From NCBI RefSeq assembly GCF_039523175.1, contig NZ_BAAAEU010000007.1:62001-126000 (forward strand): a stretch of 64,000 nt of DNA, given 5' to 3'. Origin of the DNA: Dokdonella_A soli (GTDB taxonomy: Bacteria; Pseudomonadota; Gammaproteobacteria; Xanthomonadales; Rhodanobacteraceae). Numbering within the stretch: position 1 is the stretch's first letter; each line of letters opens with the position of its first letter. Positions 61,003 to 64,000 of this stretch are shown here, piece after piece. Position numbers and translations under genes: made by a program. The notes under the pieces are model-generated. The model was not told the origin of the DNA. It made no database searches and saw only the letters and a list, made by a program, of their open reading frames with translations.

Positions 61003-62772
61003 CTAGGCCTTGGGATCCCGTTCAACCACGCGCACGTGCAGCTCGGTGAGCTGCGCGACCGGCACCGGCGACGGCGCCGCGGTCATCAGGCACTGTGCGC
61101 TGGTCGTCTTCGGGAACGCGATCACGTCACGGATCGACTCGGTGCCGGCGATCAGCGCGGCGATGCGGTCGATGCCGAAGGCGATGCCGCCGTGCGGCGG
61201 CGCGCCGAACTTCAAGGCCTCCAGCAGGAAACCGAACTTCGCCTGCGCCTCGTCGGCGCTGATGCCGAGCAGATCGAACACCGCGCTCTGCATCTCCGGG
61301 CGATGGATGCGGATCGAACCGCCGCCGATCTCGTTGCCGTTGAGGACCATGTCGTAGCCGCGTGACACCGCGATCTTCGCGTTGGCTTTGAGGTCGGCGA
61401 CGTCATCGACCTTCGGCGCGGTGAATGGATGATGCAGCGCGACGTAGCGACCGGCTTCCGCATCGTATTCGAACATCGGGAAGTCGACGACCCAGAGAGG
61501 CTTCCACGCGTTTTCGACCAGGCCGCGGTCGCGTCCGACCTTGAGGCGCAGCGCGCCCATGAAGTCGGAGACCGTCTTGTACTCGCCGGCACCGAAGAAA
61601 ACCATGTCGCCGGTCTGCGCCCCGACCTTGTCGAGCAGCGCGGTCAGTGTCGCGTCGTCGAGGAACTTGGCGATCGGCGAATTGAGGCCTTCGCGGCCCT
61701 TGGCGCGGTCATCGACGCGGATCCAGGCGAGACCCTTCGCGCCGTGCTTCGCGACATGCGCACCGAGCTCGTCGATCTGCTTGCGGGTGAGATCGGCGCC
61801 CCCCGGCAGGCGCAACGCCGCCACACGACCGTCCGGATCGCTGGCGGCCTCGGCGAAGACCTTGAACTCGACCTGCTTCACCTGCTCGGCGACGTCGACG
61901 AGTTCGAGCGCGATGCGCAGGTCCGGCTTGTCCGAACCGTAGCGGCGCACCGCCTCCTCGTAGGTCATGCGCGGGAATGCGGCAGCGAGCTCGACGTCCG
62001 CGATCTCCTTGAAGATAGCGCGGATCATGTCTTCGACCGCATCCTGCACGTCGCGCTCCTCGACGAACGCGAACTCCATGTCGAGCTGGGTGAATTCGGG
62101 CTGGCGGTCCGCGCGCAGGTCCTCGTCGCGGAAGCAGCGCGCGATCTGATAGTAGCGGTCGAAGCCGGCCATCATCAGCAACTGCTTGAACAGCTGCGGC
62201 GACTGCGGCAGCGCGTAGAACTCGCCCGCGTGCACGCGGCTTGGCACGAGGTAGTCGCGCGCGCCTTCCGGCGTGGCCTTGGTCAGGATCGGTGTCTCGA
62301 TGTCCTGGAAGCCGCGTGCGTCGAGATGGCGGCGCAGCGCGGACACGAGCCTGGTGCGCATGCGCATCGCACGCTGCATGTCCGGCCGGCGCAGGTCGAG
62401 ATAGCGGTACTTGAGCTTGAGATCCTCGTTCGTCGTCTCATGCAGCACGAACGGCAGGTCGCGCGCGGCGTTCAGCACCTCGATGCGCTCGGCGAGCACC
62501 TCGACATGGCCGGTCTTCACGCGCTCGTTGGCGCTGACGCGACGGCGCACGGTGCCGGTGACACGCAGGCAGTATTCGTAGCCGACCGCGCTCGCGGTCT
62601 TGAACGCAGCTGCATTGTCCGGATCGACGACGACCTGCACGACGCCTTCGTGGTCGCGCAGGTCGATGAAGATCACGCCGCCATGGTCACGGCGCGTGTC
62701 GACCCAGCCGCAGAGGGCGACCGGGTGGTCGATCAAGGTCTCGTCGACGAGACCGCAATAATGTGTGCGCAT
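61003..62772 (-). CDS. aspS: Aspartyl-tRNA synthetase
   Basis: A protein of 589 residues, class IIb. An OB-fold anticodon domain (1-110; LCGWVDTRRDHGGVIFIDLRD) is followed by the catalytic core with motif 2 RCFRDEDLRADRQPEFTQLD, the bacterial GAD insertion (about 290-420) and motif 3 GIAFGIDRIAAL. It charges tRNA-Asp in the cytoplasm. Length and the GAD domain identify the bacterial type (590 in E. coli). Confidence 0.97.
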   Translation of the reverse strand: MRTHYCGLVDETLIDHPVALCGWVDTRRDHGGVIFIDLRDHEGVVQVVVDPDNAAAFKTASAVGYEYCLRVTGTVRRRVSANERVKTGHVEVLAERIEVLNAARDLPFVLHETTNEDLKLKYRYLDLRRPDMQRAMRMRTRLVSALRRHLDARGFQDIETPILTKATPEGARDYLVPSRVHAGEFYALPQSPQLFKQLLMMAGFDRYYQIARCFRDEDLRADRQPEFTQLDMEFAFVEERDVQDAVEDMIRAIFKEIADVELAAAFPRMTYEEAVRRYGSDKPDLRIALELVDVAEQVKQVEFKVFAEAASDPDGRVAALRLPGGADLTRKQIDELGAHVAKHGAKGLAWIRVDDRAKGREGLNSPIAKFLDDATLTALLDKVGAQTGDMVFFGAGEYKTVSDFMGALRLKVGRDRGLVENAWKPLWVVDFPMFEYDAEAGRYVALHHPFTAPKVDDVADLKANAKIAVSRGYDMVLNGNEIGGGSIRIHRPEMQSAVFDLLGISADEAQAKFGFLLEALKFGAPPHGGIAFGIDRIAALIAGTESIRDVIAFPKTTSAQCLMTAAPSPVPVAQLTELHVRVVERDPKA

Positions 62773-62884
62773 GGATTCGTTCGCATCGCGCCGTGCGGCG
62801 CAGGAAGGCGCGAAATCCTACGGAGGAAGTTGCTGCACTGCAATGTCGGCGCGCGCCAAGCCGAGAACTCATCGGTAGCGGGCC

Positions 62885-62915
62885 CGAAAAAAGACGCCCG
62901 CCGAAGGGCGGGCGT
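62885..62915 (-). terminator. Intrinsic terminator after the DUF3011 gene
   Basis: On the minus strand GACGCCCGCC pairs with GGCGGGCGTC around a four-base loop and is followed by TTTTTT. It ends the transcript of the gene at 62942-63559 and separates it from aspS. Confidence 0.85.
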
Positions 62916-62941
62916 CCTTGACGGCATGGACAATCGCGCGG

Positions 62942-63559
62942 TCAGCGCCAGCGGCGCTCCACGATGAAGATCCCGCCGCAGCCCTGGTCGACCCAGATGC
63001 CGGCACGATTCCAGCCCCAATTGCGACCTTCGACGCAGCGCGTGTCCGAGGTCTGCCGCTGCAGGTAGACGCGGCTGCCGCGGCCGGTGTCGACCTGGCA
63101 CATCGCGTACTTGTATTGCGGGCTGCCGCAGCTCACCGTGATGTCCTGGTCCCAGCCTGCACCTGGCTGCCAGCCGGGTCCCGGACCTGGGCCCGGACCC
63201 GTCGCCCAGCGCCGCTGTACGCGGAACACGCCTTCGCAACCCTGGTCGACCCAGATGCCGGCACGGTTCCAGCCCCAGTTGCGGCCTTCGACGCAGCGCG
63301 TATTGGAGATCTGGCGCACGATCGCGACGCGACTGCCCTGGCCGGTATCGACCTGGCACATGTTGTAGGCATAACCCCTGCTGCCGCAGCGTACGTCGAT
63401 GTCGCGATCCCAGCCCGGACCCGGCTGCCAGTCGCCGCCATATTGCGCGGCCGCCGCGGCATCGATCGCCGTGGCCAGCTGGACCGGCGCCTGGGCCGAG
63501 GCCACGGCCGCGCAGAAGGACAACACCAAGGTTGCAACCCCGCAAACAGGCTTGAGCAT
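62942..63559 (-). CDS. Secreted protein with two DUF3011 domains
   Basis: A protein of 205 residues: signal peptide (VCGVATLVLSFCAAVASAQ), then two near-identical domains of about 60 residues (WDRDIDVRCGSRGYAYNMCQVDTG and WDQDITVSCGSPQYKYAMCQVDTG), each ending CVEGRNWGWNRAGIWVDQGC, joined by a Gly/Pro linker (GPGPGPGPGWQPG). Each domain has four cysteines that likely form disulfides in the periplasm. DUF3011 proteins are common in this group; their job is unknown. Confidence 0.85.
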   Translation of the reverse strand: MLKPVCGVATLVLSFCAAVASAQAPVQLATAIDAAAAAQYGGDWQPGPGWDRDIDVRCGSRGYAYNMCQVDTGQGSRVAIVRQISNTRCVEGRNWGWNRAGIWVDQGCEGVFRVQRRWATGPGPGPGPGWQPGAGWDQDITVSCGSPQYKYAMCQVDTGRGSRVYLQRQTSDTRCVEGRNWGWNRAGIWVDQGCGGIFIVERRWR

Positions 63560-63644
63560 GGCCGTACTCCCCAGTTGTTGTGGACGAATGACGCCGCGCC
63601 AGTCTAGACGAAGCGCATGAACGGATCGCGAAGTAGGCGCCGCA

Positions 63645-63980
63645 TCAGGTACCCGCGGCGCTCTCGGTACCCGATTTGGCAGCCGGCGCCGCCGCGGGGG
63701 CGCTGTCGGCCTTGGCCTTGGATTCGCTCTTGCCATCCGGCTTCGCGTCCGCCTTCGGCGAGTCGTCCTTGCCGGCAAGATTGCGCTTGGTGTCGCCGTC
63801 CTTCTTGAAGTCGGTCTCGTACCAGCCGCTACCGGCGAGCCGGAACGCCGGCGCGCTCAGGCGCCGCTTCACGCGTGACTGTCCGCACTCGGGGCAGTCC
63901 GCTGGATCGGGATCCGACAATTTCTGCAGTCGATCGAACACGGCGGCGCAGGCTGTGCATTCGAATTCATAAATCGGCAT
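63645..63980 (-). CDS. FmdB-family zinc-ribbon protein
   Basis: A protein of 111 residues. The first 45 form the FmdB/CxxC regulatory domain (MPIYEFECTACAAVF...DCPECGQ) with two CxxC pairs binding zinc. A long disordered Lys/Ala/Pro-rich tail follows. The gene commonly lies just upstream of aspS in gammaproteobacteria, as here (with one gene between). Role unknown, possibly regulatory. Confidence 0.85.
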   Translation of the reverse strand: MPIYEFECTACAAVFDRLQKLSDPDPADCPECGQSRVKRRLSAPAFRLAGSGWYETDFKKDGDTKRNLAGKDDSPKADAKPDGKSESKAKADSAPAAAPAAKSGTESAAGT

Positions 63981-64000
63981 CGTGAAACTCCTGGGCGGCC

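Overview
This window is high-GC DNA from a gammaproteobacterium, most likely of the order Xanthomonadales/Lysobacterales (Rhodanobacteraceae- or Xanthomonadaceae-like). The signs are the Tol-Pal, RuvABC and QueC/E neighbourhood, a class I IlvC, palindromic intergenic repeats with arms such as CCCTCTCCCGC, and secreted proteins ending in an IF-x-x-GF(D/E) tail. The assignment is an inference; there is no rRNA in the window.

Region by region. 1-5.6 kb: a surface-glycan-type neighbourhood with a truncated polytopic membrane protein, a GtrA-family protein, a 2OG-Fe(II) oxygenase, a zinc-ribbon methyltransferase and a second large membrane protein. 5.6-7.0 kb: tsaB and a membrane-anchored helix-hairpin-helix-like protein. 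7.0-11.1 kb: a minus-strand sugar operon (NDP-sugar pyrophosphorylase-like, anomeric kinase-like, secreted clan GH-D glycosidase). 11.4-24.2 kb: a ten-gene branched-chain amino acid operon, leuA-ilvE-leuC-leuD-leuB-ilvD-ilvC-ilvB-ilvN-ilvA. It is preceded by a Leu/Val/Ile-rich leader peptide and a transcription attenuator, with an 18-bp perfect palindrome further upstream. 24.4-35.4 kb: an uptake and sensing locus with a 2-hydroxycarboxylate (citrate/malate-type) transporter, a TonB-dependent receptor, two YncE-like beta-propellers, two secreted proteins sharing a Cache-like unit, and an OmpR-type two-component system. A CTGAA-N6-TTCAG motif lies upstream of both Cache-like genes and next to the response-regulator gene. 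35.5-38.8 kb: two paralogous secreted beta-helix proteins and a broken third secreted gene. 38.9-39.5 kb: a SpoT-like HD hydrolase.

39.55-48.71 kb looks like an accessory island ending at a tRNA-Lys(UUU) gene. An 11-bp copy of the tRNA 3' end sits at the left edge, and there are gene remnants at both ends. It carries a fatty acid desaturase and an unusual cluster. The cluster starts with a 140-residue protein whose last 90 residues are ten tandem 9-residue units, the first eight each with Cys at position 3. Tightly coupled to it are a PF14907-type nucleotidyltransferase, a Pol-beta-type nucleotidyltransferase, a dTMP-kinase-like P-loop protein, a class III aminotransferase and a zinc alcohol dehydrogenase. 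A PfkB sugar kinase and a HAD phosphatase converge on it. I do not recognise this as a described system; it is the best candidate here for new biology.

48.9-64 kb is core chromosome: queC, queE, cpoB, pal, tolB, tolA, tolR, tolQ, ybgC, ruvB, kup, ruvA, ruvC, an alpha/beta hydrolase, aspS, a double-DUF3011 secreted protein and an FmdB-type zinc ribbon, all on the minus strand. Several families of short palindromic repeats lie between genes. Some enter coding sequence: the leuA, ilvE and leuD tails, the ruvB stop codon and the ybgC start.
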